DNA of 37,354 nucleotides, taken from NCBI GenBank assembly GCA_025359265.1, contig JANYHB010000016.1:1-37354 (forward strand). Direction: 5' to 3'. A model generated the notes under the pieces. The model ran no database searches. It had not been told where the DNA came from and saw only the letters and a program-made list of their open reading frames with translations. A program made the position numbers and the translations under genes. Numbering within the stretch: position 1 is the first letter of the stretch; every line of letters begins with the position of its first letter. Below, piece after piece: positions 1-8,318 of the stretch. The stretch is from Hyphomicrobiales bacterium (GTDB taxonomy: Bacteria; Pseudomonadota; Alphaproteobacteria; Rhizobiales; Aestuariivirgaceae).

Positions 1-199
1 TTGTAGCTCTGACAACTGTCCGCACGCGCGAAGCCGTTATTAAATGAAGCCGTTATTAATGAGAGGCTGTCTTGCGAAGGTGCATTGTCCCGTGAGATCC
101 CAGCACCTCGCATGATGCTTGGTAGCCCAAGCGGCGCAAACTCAGAAACGAAGACGAAACCTATTGGCGGCATTTGGCGTTCGCAGTTTTATACCAAAG
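1..199. other. Non-coding left edge, no gene seen
   Basis: No credible coding region is visible. A reading frame that starts near 85 runs into the tRNA and is an artefact. Two small structures stand out. A 16-nt unit is repeated in tandem at 30-45 and 46-61, with the first 14 bases (GAAGCCGTTATTAA) identical. A 6-bp stem hairpin, GCTTGG-TAGC-CCAAGC, lies at 117-132 and has no T-run on either side. This stretch lies beyond the 3' end of the leftward tRNA gene. Confidence 0.5.
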
Positions 200-276
200 T
201 GGCGTCCCGGAAGGGATTCGAACCCCTGACCCCAGGTTTAGGAAACCTGTGCTCTATCCTGCTGAGCTACCGAGAC
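200..276 (-). tRNA. tRNA-Arg (anticodon CCT)
   Basis: Read on the minus strand, the 77-nt sequence folds as a complete tRNA. The 7-bp acceptor stem is GTCTCGG paired with CCGGGAC (one G-T pair). The D-arm contains TAGCTCAG, the anticodon stem CAGGT/ACCTG encloses the loop TTCCTAA, and the T-arm has GGTTCGAATCC. The discriminator is G and the CCA end is encoded. The central loop triplet is CCT, so the tRNA reads the arginine codon AGG. A possible -10 (TATGCT, minus strand, 292-297) lies 16 nt upstream of the 5' end, with no convincing -35. Confidence 0.97.
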
Positions 277-342
277 TAAGGCCAATCTGCTAGCATAGTC
301 GCTTGTTGATTTGAAGCAGAACACGTCAAGGCTGAAAATACC

Positions 343-816
343 ATGAGCATCGCTTATCGCCCCATGCGCGCCGGACAGGAAGACGCCGTGGCCAGCTTCA
401 TCCGCCAAATTCCCAAGGAGTTGGGCTTGGCAACCCAACCGCGCATCACCGGCGAAACGTTGCGCAGCTGGAATGGTGATGTCCGCGTGATGATTGCCGA
501 TAATGCCGCCCTGCTTTGCGGCGCCTGTGTGTGGTTCACCACCTATTCCACGTGGCGCGCGGCCAAGGGTGCTTTCATATCCGACGTGTTTGTCTTGGGT
601 CATCTGCGCGGACGCGGCCTTGGCGCAAATCTCATCAGGGCAACAGCGCGCGAAGCCGCCAGGCACGGCGCAACTTTTCTGCGACTGGACGTAACCCCAA
701 TAACCTCACGCCCGCGCCACTTTTATGAAAAACTTGGGTTTCAGGCCGATGAGGATGATCTCACCCTTTTTCTCGAAGAGCCGCGGTTTAAAACTTTCAT
801 TGCAGAGCTGACGTAA
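343..816 (+). CDS. GNAT family N-acetyltransferase
   Basis: A 157-aa single-domain protein with the Gcn5-related acetyltransferase pattern. The core strand FISDVFVLGHLRGRGLG (about residues 77-93) carries the acetyl-CoA pyrophosphate-binding R-G-R-G-L-G segment. The C-terminal PRHFYEKLGFQ (about 122-132) is the usual motif B end. The family transfers acetyl groups to amines; the substrate cannot be told here. The ATG at 343 is preceded by a weak AAGG 12 nt upstream. The gene is divergent from the tRNA and convergent with the large EAL gene, with two bases between the stop codons. It has no obvious operon partner. Confidence 0.85.
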   Translation: MSIAYRPMRAGQEDAVASFIRQIPKELGLATQPRITGETLRSWNGDVRVMIADNAALLCGACVWFTTYSTWRAAKGAFISDVFVLGHLRGRGLGANLIRATAREAARHGATFLRLDVTPITSRPRHFYEKLGFQADEDDLTLFLEEPRFKTFIAELT

Positions 817-818
817 CC

Positions 819-3800
819 TCAGCGCCGCCTTTTGCGCGGGGCTTTGCGCCTCGGCTTGCTGCGTTTCGCCGCGGATTGAGCGTTGGCGGAAGGCATGCTG
901 AAAATGGAAGGCAACTCTTCGGCAAACATGGGCTGCATCAGCGAAGGCTGCACTGGGGGTTGCGGCTGCGGCTCAACGCGCGGGGCTTTTTCATAAAAGT
1001 AAGAGGGCGGCGATTGCTCAAGTGGTTCAGGATCTTCGATTTGCATGGTGGCGGGCGCATTCAAATGCCTGCCCAAAAGCATCTGGGTCAAACGTGCGCT
1101 GGCTGATTCGGCGGTTTCGGGCTCACTGATCAAGAAACCCTGCCCCAATTCGCAGCCAAGGCTGGCCAGCCGGTCAATCTGGCCTTGCGTCTCAATGCCC
1201 TCGCCCACAACTGTCATCCCCAAACTCTGCGCGAGTGTGGTGATAGACATGATAATCTTGCCATTGCGTTCATCAAAATCTTCAAGTGCGATAAAAGATC
1301 GGTCCAGCTTCAAAGTATCAAACGGAAAATCACGAAGTGAAGAGAGGCTTGAAAAACCGGTGCCAAAATCATCGCAGGCCAGCCCCACACCCATGGCCTT
1401 CAATTGTTGCAGCAACCGGGCACTGCGCTCCGGTTGGCGCATCACCACCGTCTCGGTAATTTCGATCTTCAAACTGCCTTGCACAAGATTCTCACGCAGC
1501 AACAGTTGCTGCACCCTGGCCGGAAAATCTGCGTGAGAAAGTTGCGTGGCAGATACATTGACTGAAACAAAAAATGGTTTACCGCGCATATGCACCCGTT
1601 GCCAAATGCCCAGTTGCCGCGCCGCACCGGCCATCATGAATTGGCCGATCTCGTGCATCATGCCAGCGGTTTCAGCAACTTCAATAAAATCGGCAGGTGG
1701 CAACAGGCCAAAGCGTGGATGATGCCAGCGCGCCAAGGCCTCAAAACCCACCACGTGCAGTGTGGCCAGTTCAACAATCGGTTGGTAGTAAATAACGATT
1801 TCGTTTTGGCTGAGCGATTTGCGCAGATCGGATTCGAGAGAAAGCTGTTCGGCGCGGTCATCCTTCAATTCGTCATGATAAAATTCGGTTCGTGCGCCGC
1901 CTTCGCTGCGCGCTTCCAACATGCCAACCGTGGCCTGGTCGATGAGATCCTGCGCTTTGGTGCCAATCTTGCCGGGCATGGAAATGCCGATGCTGGCCGA
2001 TAACACAATCTGCTGCGGTCCGTGCTTGATGGGTGCGGCCACCAGCGCCTGCACATCTCCAGCGAATAAACTGAAGTCGCCGCGCTCCATGGTTTCAGCG
2101 CATTCCAGCGCAAACTGCCCACCATTCATCCGGGCCACAGTTTCATTCTCATCAACAAGGCCAACCAATCGATCTGCGGTAATTTTTAAAATCCGGTCTC
2201 CAACATCCTGGCCCAACCCTTCGTTGAGGGTTTTGAATCGGTCAATGTCAACAACCATCACCCGCAGCGGCAACGCGCCTGGTGTGCCAAGTCCACGATT
2301 GACCCGATCGACAAACAAGGCCTTGTTAGGCAGTCCACTCACGCCGTCTTGCAGCGCATCATAGGCCAACCGCTCTTCCACATTTTTCAGCCTGCCAATG
2401 TTGGTCAGCGTGCCGATGCAGCGCTCCACCTGCTCATCTGGGCCGGGCACTGCGCGCGCCTGCAGATCATACCAATGATAACTGCCATTGCCATGTTGCA
2501 AACGCAGCTCCAGCTGCACACGCTCACTGGGTTGCAGATCAGTGCGTTCGGCTAATTTTTTGTAAGTCGCCAAGTCCAGCGGATGGATGCACGCATAAAA
2601 CTGTGCAACGCGGTTCTCCGGCACAGCCTCTACCGGTAAATCGAGATTGCGTTCAAACTCACTGCTGATCTCAAGTTTTTCATGCTCGGGTAGCCAGTCC
2701 CACATGATGTGTTTACCCGCCGAAAGCGCCAAACTGCGCAAATTAGCTTCAACAATAAACGGCCGCGCACTCAGGCCGTGGGCCATGAGATGGCGCACCA
2801 TCGCAGCGCTCAGCGCGATCAGCAAAACCGCAGTGGCAATGGCCAACTGCACCGCTTTTATTGCAGGATCTGATTGTGCCAACGCCATTAAAATTGCCAC
2901 CAGCACCCAAGCCAACAGGGCAATCCAGAAAATTCCGCGTAGATCGACACTTTCCCGGCCAATCTTTCGCGTCTGCCAAACTGTTACCACGCAAGCGCCG
3001 GTTAAAAGCACCAAAGCCCACCGCGCCAAAAGCGCGGCCAGCAAGGGTTCCGCCAGCGCATAACCCAAGTTTGCCAGCGCCAACACCCCCACCACAATCA
3101 TCGCGCGTTGCCACCAGCCTTTCCACGCGTGTGACGGAATATAAACCGCTGCACACAAAGCCAAGGCCAAGACTATGGCACTTTCAGCCAGGGCCCGAAG
3201 GATGTTGATGGGCATGCTTAAGGAAAGAAATTTTCCGATAAAGCCATTCACGCCAAATTCTACAAAAAATAGTGCCGCAACAGCAAAAAACGCTGACGCC
3301 AGAAATGCCGGTTGCGCCCGATAGGCAAAAAGGCAAAGCAGCGCCACAAGCACCAGCACCATAACGCCTTCTGCCAACCCCACGAAATAAGCGTGTCCGG
3401 CTTGCAGGCCTTGAAAAGCGATCGGCTGCCACAAGCTGGCAGATACATTGGCCTCACGGCTCTCGACGGCCACATTGGTGCTTTCATGCGGCGCAACGTG
3501 AATCGCAATGGCCTGCATCAAGCCCGCATCAAAAACCGGCAAGGCAACCGAGTCTTTGGTCAGCACGGCGCCCACCAGGTTGGGGCCATAATGCCGCATG
3601 ACAAAAACCCCCGAACCCGCAAAATATTGCCCATCCACCGCCAACACAAAATCAAGCGGTGCATCTGTCACATTGTTAAGTGAGAATAACGACCAATAAT
3701 AACTTGGCCCCGGCCCTTTGGCGATCAGCTTGGTCTTGTCTTTTTCTTGCGGGCCCTGCACGCTGATCTCGGGCCGTTCACTGACAATGGGCTCGCGCAA

Positions 3801-3947
3801 TTGTGAAATATCGATGCCGTTGATTTTGCCATCAACGTCCAAAACTCCACTTGCAGAATGTGCGGGCAACACCAAGGCAAGGCTGGCGAACAGTAACGCC
3901 AGCACCACAAAAAACCCAGCCTTCGCCCTCTTATCTCCGCGAATCAT
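819..3947 (-). CDS. Membrane GGDEF/EAL protein, likely c-di-GMP phosphodiesterase
   Basis: 1042 aa. Residues 1-32 form a signal peptide or first hydrophobic segment. Residues 33-180 are a periplasmic domain resembling the 7TMR-DISM extracellular type. About seven transmembrane helices lie at 189-386, a PAS-like domain at about 404-515, GGDEF at about 528-690 and EAL at about 703-945. The GGDEF site reads N-G-G-Q-F (608-612), so GTP/metal-binding acidic residues are lost and cyclase activity is unlikely. The EAL domain keeps the catalytic signature: EAL (736), NVS (797), EITE (829), DDFGTG (859), KLDRSF (880) and GEGIET (915). The likely role is c-di-GMP hydrolysis tuned by a periplasmic and a PAS input. 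The tail is Pro/Gln-rich and ends in a strongly basic cluster (AKRSKPRRKAPRKRRR). It starts 61 bp after the acetyltransferase gene on the same strand, with no clear ribosome-binding site. Confidence 0.9.
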   Translation of the reverse strand: MIRGDKRAKAGFFVVLALLFASLALVLPAHSASGVLDVDGKINGIDISQLREPIVSERPEISVQGPQEKDKTKLIAKGPGPSYYWSLFSLNNVTDAPLDFVLAVDGQYFAGSGVFVMRHYGPNLVGAVLTKDSVALPVFDAGLMQAIAIHVAPHESTNVAVESREANVSASLWQPIAFQGLQAGHAYFVGLAEGVMVLVLVALLCLFAYRAQPAFLASAFFAVAALFFVEFGVNGFIGKFLSLSMPINILRALAESAIVLALALCAAVYIPSHAWKGWWQRAMIVVGVLALANLGYALAEPLLAALLARWALVLLTGACVVTVWQTRKIGRESVDLRGIFWIALLAWVLVAILMALAQSDPAIKAVQLAIATAVLLIALSAAMVRHLMAHGLSARPFIVEANLRSLALSAGKHIMWDWLPEHEKLEISSEFERNLDLPVEAVPENRVAQFYACIHPLDLATYKKLAERTDLQPSERVQLELRLQHGNGSYHWYDLQARAVPGPDEQVERCIGTLTNIGRLKNVEERLAYDALQDGVSGLPNKALFVDRVNRGLGTPGALPLRVMVVDIDRFKTLNEGLGQDVGDRILKITADRLVGLVDENETVARMNGGQFALECAETMERGDFSLFAGDVQALVAAPIKHGPQQIVLSASIGISMPGKIGTKAQDLIDQATVGMLEARSEGGARTEFYHDELKDDRAEQLSLESDLRKSLSQNEIVIYYQPIVELATLHVVGFEALARWHHPRFGLLPPADFIEVAETAGMMHEIGQFMMAGAARQLGIWQRVHMRGKPFFVSVNVSATQLSHADFPARVQQLLLRENLVQGSLKIEITETVVMRQPERSARLLQQLKAMGVGLACDDFGTGFSSLSSLRDFPFDTLKLDRSFIALEDFDERNGKIIMSITTLAQSLGMTVVGEGIETQGQIDRLASLGCELGQGFLISEPETAESASARLTQMLLGRHLNAPATMQIEDPEPLEQSPPSYFYEKAPRVEPQPQPPVQPSLMQPMFAEELPSIFSMPSANAQSAAKRSKPRRKAPRKRRR

Positions 3948-4008
3948 GCAAACAATTTAGCGATTTACGTTAACAACGGGGAAACAAGGCAAAGTTGCCC
4001 CCAGATTA

Positions 4009-4584
4009 TCAAGACAATACCAGGCCAAAAAGCTGATGATCTTCCCACTTGCCTGCAATTTTGACATAGGATTTTGCAAATCCTTCCGGTTCAAAACCGC
4101 AAGCTAACAACAAATGGCGAGAGCGCTCGTTATGGGGCAGGCAGGCGGCTTCCAGCCGGTGCAAACTAAACCGCTTGTTTGCAACCGCCACGAGTGCGCG
4201 CAACGCATCCTTCATCAATCCCTTGCCGGCAAAGTTTTCGCCAATCCAATATCCCAGTGTGGCTGATTGTGAAACGCCGCGCCGCACATGGCTCAGCGTC
4301 ACGCCGCCGATAAGCTGGTGGCTTTGCCTTTCAAAAATGAAAAACGCATGGCCTTCATCGTCGCGCGCGCGCTGCGCATAAATGCGCACCCGTTGCCGAA
4401 ACGAAAACCGCGAAAATTCATCATCAGCCCAAGTCGGTTCCCACTTTTCCAAATAGGCACGGCTGCGCTGTCTCACCTCCGCCCATCCATCAAAATCCCC
4501 TAATTCTGGCTCACGCAGGTAAACCCGCTCACCCTGCAGAGCATTTTGTTGATCACTTTTTCCAAAGAAAAAAAGGCTGCTCAC
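4009..4584 (-). CDS. RimJ/RimL-type GNAT acetyltransferase
   Basis: 191 aa. The N-terminal ERVYLREPELGDFDGW is typical of the RimJ/RimL branch, which acetylates protein N-termini. The central LGYWIGENFAGKGLMKDAL (about 111-129) is the acetyl-CoA site, and residues near 145-165 (LEAACLPHNERSRHLLLACGFEPEG) form the conserved C-terminal half. The true substrate, ribosomal or other, cannot be inferred. The start is GTG and overlaps the stop of the M16 peptidase gene by 4 nt (GTGA), so translation is probably coupled. In related bacteria this acetyltransferase commonly follows the thrC-peptidase pair (established gene order, from memory). Confidence 0.87.
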   Translation of the reverse strand: MSSLFFFGKSDQQNALQGERVYLREPELGDFDGWAEVRQRSRAYLEKWEPTWADDEFSRFSFRQRVRIYAQRARDDEGHAFFIFERQSHQLIGGVTLSHVRRGVSQSATLGYWIGENFAGKGLMKDALRALVAVANKRFSLHRLEAACLPHNERSRHLLLACGFEPEGFAKSYVKIAGKWEDHQLFGLVLS

Positions 4585-5852
4585 CGCGGTTTCTTTTTAA
4601 ACCGTGCCGCCAAGGCGGCATGGCTTTCAAGCGAAGAAAGCTGCCCCACGGCGCTCATCGAGGGCACCGTATCTCCAAAAATTTCTGCGGCCAAGGCTCG
4701 CACTTGTTCAGATGTCACCGCTTCAATGCGGGCAATCAACGTTTTCATATCCGGCACTTCACCAAAGGCCAAATACTGCCGCGCAATTTGATCGGCGCGT
4801 GAGGAAGCACTTTCAAGATTCATGACGATAGAGGTTTTCAATTGCGCTTTGGCCCGCTCAATTTCTTTTTCTGAAACCTCGTCAATCATGGAATGCATCA
4901 CGTCCGCCGTCACATCAATCAGCTTGGGCGTATGGTCAGGCGAAGTTGCGGCATAAACGCCAAGCTGGCCGGTGTCCTCATAGGTCGTGCCAAAAGCAAA
5001 CACGCTGTAACACAGCCCACGCTTTTCGCGCACCTCCTGGAACAAGCGCGATGACATGCCGCCGCCCAAAATGCTGGCCAACACCTGCAATTGATAAACC
5101 CGCGGGTCGCGGTAATTGGGGGCCGGGAAAGACAATACAATATGGGTTTGGTCGAGCGGCTTCTGCTCTGTCATCGCCTCGGCGCCAAAATGCGGTGGCT
5201 GGCGTTGCGGCATGTGGCCGTGGGCAATTTTGCCAAAATGCTTTTCAGCTTCGGCAACAAAGGCTGCGTGGTCCACATTGCCTGTGCCACACACCACCAT
5301 GCGTGAAGCCCAATAGTTGCGCTCGCGCCAGGCCAACATCTGCTCACGCGTCATGGAATTAACCAAAGCCTCGCTGCCTAAAATGCTGCGTCCCAACGGA
5401 TGTTGGCCATAAGAAGCAGCCTGCGCCAGCTCAAACACCAAATCATCGGGTTGGTCTTTGGCCGCCGCAATCTCTTGCAAGATCACGTCGCGCTCACGCT
5501 CCATCTCATCATCTTCTAAAGTCGATGAGGTGAAAATATCAGCCAGAATATCCATGGCCATCGGCCAGTCGCCCTTCAGCGTGCGGGCGTAATAAGTGGT
5601 GGTTTCCATGCCTGTGGCCGCATTGATTTCGCCGCCGGCATTTTCAATCTCTTCGGCAATGTCGCGGGCGCGCCGGCGCTTGGTGCCTTTAAAGGCCATG
5701 TGTTCCAAAAAATGCGCCACGCCATTTTCGTGGGGCATCTCATCACGCGCCCCAGCCTTCACCCAAATGCCCAAAGCCACCGATTCCAAATGGCTCATCA
5801 TCTGCGTGATAACCGTTAGTCCATTTGAAAGCTTGGTAATCTCAACTGACAA
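4581..5852 (-). CDS. M16 family zinc peptidase (mitochondrial-processing-peptidase-like)
   Basis: 423 aa, the normal length for the single-unit bacterial PepR/MppB-like peptidases. The inverted zinc motif HxxEH is present as H47-F-L-E50-H51, with the third ligand E127 in the RDVILQEIAA helix exactly 76 residues later. The R/Y pair region typical of the C-terminal half (RLFQEVREKRGLCYSV) is also present. The enzyme should be a soluble metalloendopeptidase of the pitrilysin superfamily; its substrate in bacteria is not settled. The start is TTG, read from an AAGGGA ribosome-binding site that overlaps the thrC stop. It lies 14 bp after thrC and overlaps the next gene by 4 nt, so it belongs to the thrC unit. 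Confidence 0.93.
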   Translation of the reverse strand: MSVEITKLSNGLTVITQMMSHLESVALGIWVKAGARDEMPHENGVAHFLEHMAFKGTKRRRARDIAEEIENAGGEINAATGMETTTYYARTLKGDWPMAMDILADIFTSSTLEDDEMERERDVILQEIAAAKDQPDDLVFELAQAASYGQHPLGRSILGSEALVNSMTREQMLAWRERNYWASRMVVCGTGNVDHAAFVAEAEKHFGKIAHGHMPQRQPPHFGAEAMTEQKPLDQTHIVLSFPAPNYRDPRVYQLQVLASILGGGMSSRLFQEVREKRGLCYSVFAFGTTYEDTGQLGVYAATSPDHTPKLIDVTADVMHSMIDEVSEKEIERAKAQLKTSIVMNLESASSRADQIARQYLAFGEVPDMKTLIARIEAVTSEQVRALAAEIFGDTVPSMSAVGQLSSLESHAALAARFKKKPR

Positions 5853-5866
5853 ATTAAACGATCCCT

Positions 5867-7255
5867 TCAGTGCCCTTCCTGCGACAGTATATAGTCCTTC
5901 ACAGCTTGCACACTATTTGGCAGCACCTTGAAACTTTCTTTGGCATTCATCAAGTGAGATAGATGTAAGGGTAAACGGGGGGTTTGGCCAGTCGCGGCCT
6001 GCACCGCATCAGGAAATTTTGCCGGGTGCGCCGTAGCCAAAATAACCATGGGCGATTGGACTTGATGCTGCATCGCAACATGCAAACCAACCGCCGTGTG
6101 CGGATCAACCAATTCGCCCGTGTGTTTGAGAGTTTCTGCCATGCTGGCGGAAGTCTCGGCCTCTGACGATGCGCCCGATGAAAATTCAGCGCGAATTGAT
6201 TTTAGTGCGGGCGATTTCAGGGTGAAGCTTTGCGATTGCGCCAGGCTGCCCATGGCGGCACGAACCGCAGCAGGGTCATTCCGGTTGGCCAAAAACACCA
6301 ACCGCTCAAAATTGCTGGACAGTTGAATATCCATAGACGGGCTGATGGTGGGGTGAACGCCGGTCACTTGATAGCGCCCTGTCTTGATTGTTCGGTCAAG
6401 AATGTCGTTGCTATTGGTGGCAACAATCAACTTATCAACCGGCAAACCCATGCGCTTGGCAGCGAGGCCCGCAAACATATTGCCGAAATTGGCTGATGGA
6501 ACGGTAAAGCTCACCCTGCGGTCGGGCGCACCCAACGCCAGCGCGGCATAAAAATAATAAACAATCTGCGCCATGATGCGCGCCCAGTTAATGGAGTTGA
6601 CGCCAGCAAGGCCAACGCCATCACGGAACTTGTGATCATTGAACAGCGCTTTCACAATCGCCTGGGCATCATCAAATGTGCCCTCAATAGCGAGATTGTG
6701 AATTGCTGGGCTCTTCACCGTGGTCATTTGCCTGCGCTGAACGTCAGAAACCCGGCCATGTGGATGCAAGATAAACAGGCTGGTATTCTGGCTCTGCTCA
6801 AATGCCGCAACGGCGGCACCGCCTGTGTCACCGGAGGTAGCCCCCACAATCACCGCGCGGCGTTGATTTTTTGCCAAACTCCAATCCATCATCCGCGCTA
6901 AAAGCTGCATCGCCACATCTTTGAAAGCCAAGGTTGGCCCATGGAAAAGTTCCAGCAAAAACGCATTGGGGCCCAGTTGTTTCAGCGGCACCACAGCCTG
7001 GTGATCAAACGTGGCATAAGCCGCAGAAATCATCGCCTTCAATTCTTTTGCCGGAATGGCAGAGCCCACAAATTGCGCGCACACTGCAAAGGCCACATCT
7101 TCGTAAGGCCTGCCGCGCAACGCCGTCATCTGCGCTTTGGTGAATTTGGGAAAATGCTCCGGCACATAAAGCCCACCATCGCGGGCCAGGCCTGAAAGCA
7201 TCGCCCCTTCAAAATTCAACTTTGGTGCTTGGCCACGGGTGGAAACATATTTCAT
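5867..7255 (-). CDS. thrC: Threonine synthase
   Basis: 462 aa from the ATG at 7255. It converts O-phosphohomoserine to threonine with pyridoxal phosphate. The cofactor lysine is K112 in GPTLAFKDVAMQLL, and the phosphate-binding loop TSGDTGGAAV follows about 50 residues later. The N-terminus (MKYVSTRGQAPKLNFEGAML) is that of the proteobacterial threonine synthases. A longer in-frame extension to 7336 was rejected because MKYVSTRG is the conserved start and its ATG overlaps the surf1 stop (ATGA). The gene therefore appears co-transcribed with the cytochrome oxidase assembly genes. With only a 4-nt overlap upstream there is no room for a threonine attenuator directly in front of it. Confidence 0.96.
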   Translation of the reverse strand: MKYVSTRGQAPKLNFEGAMLSGLARDGGLYVPEHFPKFTKAQMTALRGRPYEDVAFAVCAQFVGSAIPAKELKAMISAAYATFDHQAVVPLKQLGPNAFLLELFHGPTLAFKDVAMQLLARMMDWSLAKNQRRAVIVGATSGDTGGAAVAAFEQSQNTSLFILHPHGRVSDVQRRQMTTVKSPAIHNLAIEGTFDDAQAIVKALFNDHKFRDGVGLAGVNSINWARIMAQIVYYFYAALALGAPDRRVSFTVPSANFGNMFAGLAAKRMGLPVDKLIVATNSNDILDRTIKTGRYQVTGVHPTISPSMDIQLSSNFERLVFLANRNDPAAVRAAMGSLAQSQSFTLKSPALKSIRAEFSSGASSEAETSASMAETLKHTGELVDPHTAVGLHVAMQHQVQSPMVILATAHPAKFPDAVQAATGQTPRLPLHLSHLMNAKESFKVLPNSVQAVKDYILSQEGH

Positions 7256-7950
7256 GGCGCGATGCCATAGCGCCGCCCGCGCTGAAACACAAATGCCGCC
7301 GCCACGCCCAGCAAAGCCGCAGCCATGCCAAACCACGTGATGGCATAACCAAGATGGTTATTGCTCAATTCCACTTTGGCCGGAGACGCTTGAAACCCCG
7401 ACTCATTGCCCAGCGCTTGCAAGATAATCAGGGGCGAGCCTTCTTTCATGCCAGCAGCTTTATGCATGGCGGTTAAATCCCACCAGAACCACTGGTTTTT
7501 CGTGGCATTGTTCGCAGCGTCGAAATAGCCACGCCCCAAGTGATGCAGGCGCACCACGCCCAGAATTTCCGGCACCGGCTTGGGCACCAAACCATACTGA
7601 TCTGTGCCGCCCAGATCAACCAGCACTTGACCTGCGTTGTCAGATTGAAACGGCGCCAGCCCCTCCCACCCCGGCATGTCATAAAACACGGTCTGCTTAT
7701 AAAGCGGATGCGCGGTGTCAAGTTCACCCTTCGCAATCACCTTGAGATATTCAACGTCTTCGCCCGCCGCAAAGCGCTTCAACGCTTCGGCCAGGGGAAG
7801 TGGATCTTCAGCCATCCGCGCCGTTAATGTGGCAATCAGGCCCTCTTTCCACGCCAGCCGTTGCAACTGCCACATGCCAAGCGAACACAAGATCAAAAAG
7901 CCCAGCGCAGTGGCCAAAAGCACGGGCCAAAGCCGCGTTCTATCTGCCAC
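7252..7950 (-). CDS. SURF1 family cytochrome oxidase assembly protein
   Basis: 232 aa. A transmembrane helix sits at each end (about 8-27 and about 205-222), with a large periplasmic middle, the SURF1/Shy1 layout. Family signatures include GMWQLQRLAWK (about 25-35), the YDMPGWEGLAPF region and the C-terminal NNHLGYAITWFGMAAALLGV. The protein helps insert heme a into subunit I of aa3 oxidase. The start is GTG and shares one base with the stop of the DUF983 gene (TAGTG). It lies within the cta block, upstream of thrC, with which it overlaps by 4 nt. Confidence 0.94.
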   Translation of the reverse strand: MADRTRLWPVLLATALGFLILCSLGMWQLQRLAWKEGLIATLTARMAEDPLPLAEALKRFAAGEDVEYLKVIAKGELDTAHPLYKQTVFYDMPGWEGLAPFQSDNAGQVLVDLGGTDQYGLVPKPVPEILGVVRLHHLGRGYFDAANNATKNQWFWWDLTAMHKAAGMKEGSPLIILQALGNESGFQASPAKVELSNNHLGYAITWFGMAAALLGVAAAFVFQRGRRYGIAP

Positions 7951-8318
7951 TAGGTCTGGCCTTCATGGGCATTGGTTTTCCATTGTTGCGCCAACAGCAG
8001 GCCCTTGATCGGGCGCAGCATCAGCAAAGGCACCACAACGATCAGCACCAGCGCCACCAGAACATGCACCCAAATCGGCGGGCTGTAAGCGGCCTCAATC
8101 CCAAAGATCGAACCCACGCCCACCACGCAGGCAAACAACATCACAAACCAGGTGGCCCCATCACCCGCATCGGCAAAACTGAATGAAAGCCCACAAACAT
8201 TGCACTTTTTGGCCACGGCGAGGTAGCCATCAAACAAATTCCCCCGCGCGCAGCGGGGGCATTTGCCTTGCAGCCCAGTACGCGCCGCAGAGAAATCTTG
8301 ATAGTAGTTCTCGTTCAT
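7950..8318 (-). CDS. DUF983 family small membrane protein
   Basis: 122 aa from the ATG at 8318, which overlaps the ctaE stop (ATGA). A longer frame to 8402 would lie inside ctaE and was rejected. The N-terminal half has a zinc-ribbon-like CPRC...CNVC pattern (about residues 19-22 and 36-39). Two hydrophobic helices follow at about 55-75 and 83-103, and the end is polar. DUF983 proteins have no firm biochemical role, but they sit constantly between ctaE and surf1 in alphaproteobacteria, so a part in oxidase assembly is inferred from position only. Confidence 0.9.
   Translation of the reverse strand: MNENYYQDFSAARTGLQGKCPRCARGNLFDGYLAVAKKCNVCGLSFSFADAGDGATWFVMLFACVVGVGSIFGIEAAYSPPIWVHVLVALVLIVVVPLLMLRPIKGLLLAQQWKTNAHEGQT

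Noticed and set aside
117-132. Terminator for the tRNA gene
   Set aside because: The 6-bp hairpin lacks a T-run on either strand and lies about 70 bp beyond the tRNA end.
85-279. 64-codon plus-strand frame across the tRNA
   Set aside because: It reads through the tRNA-Arg gene antisense; the peptide piece is a known tRNA artefact.
606-615. Active GGDEF diguanylate cyclase in the 1042-aa protein (residue numbers)
   Set aside because: The active-site motif is NGGQF, lacking the acidic residues needed for catalysis.
7256-7336. Upstream extension of thrC
   Set aside because: It overlaps surf1 in another frame; the ATG at 7255 overlaps the surf1 stop and matches the conserved threonine synthase N-terminus.
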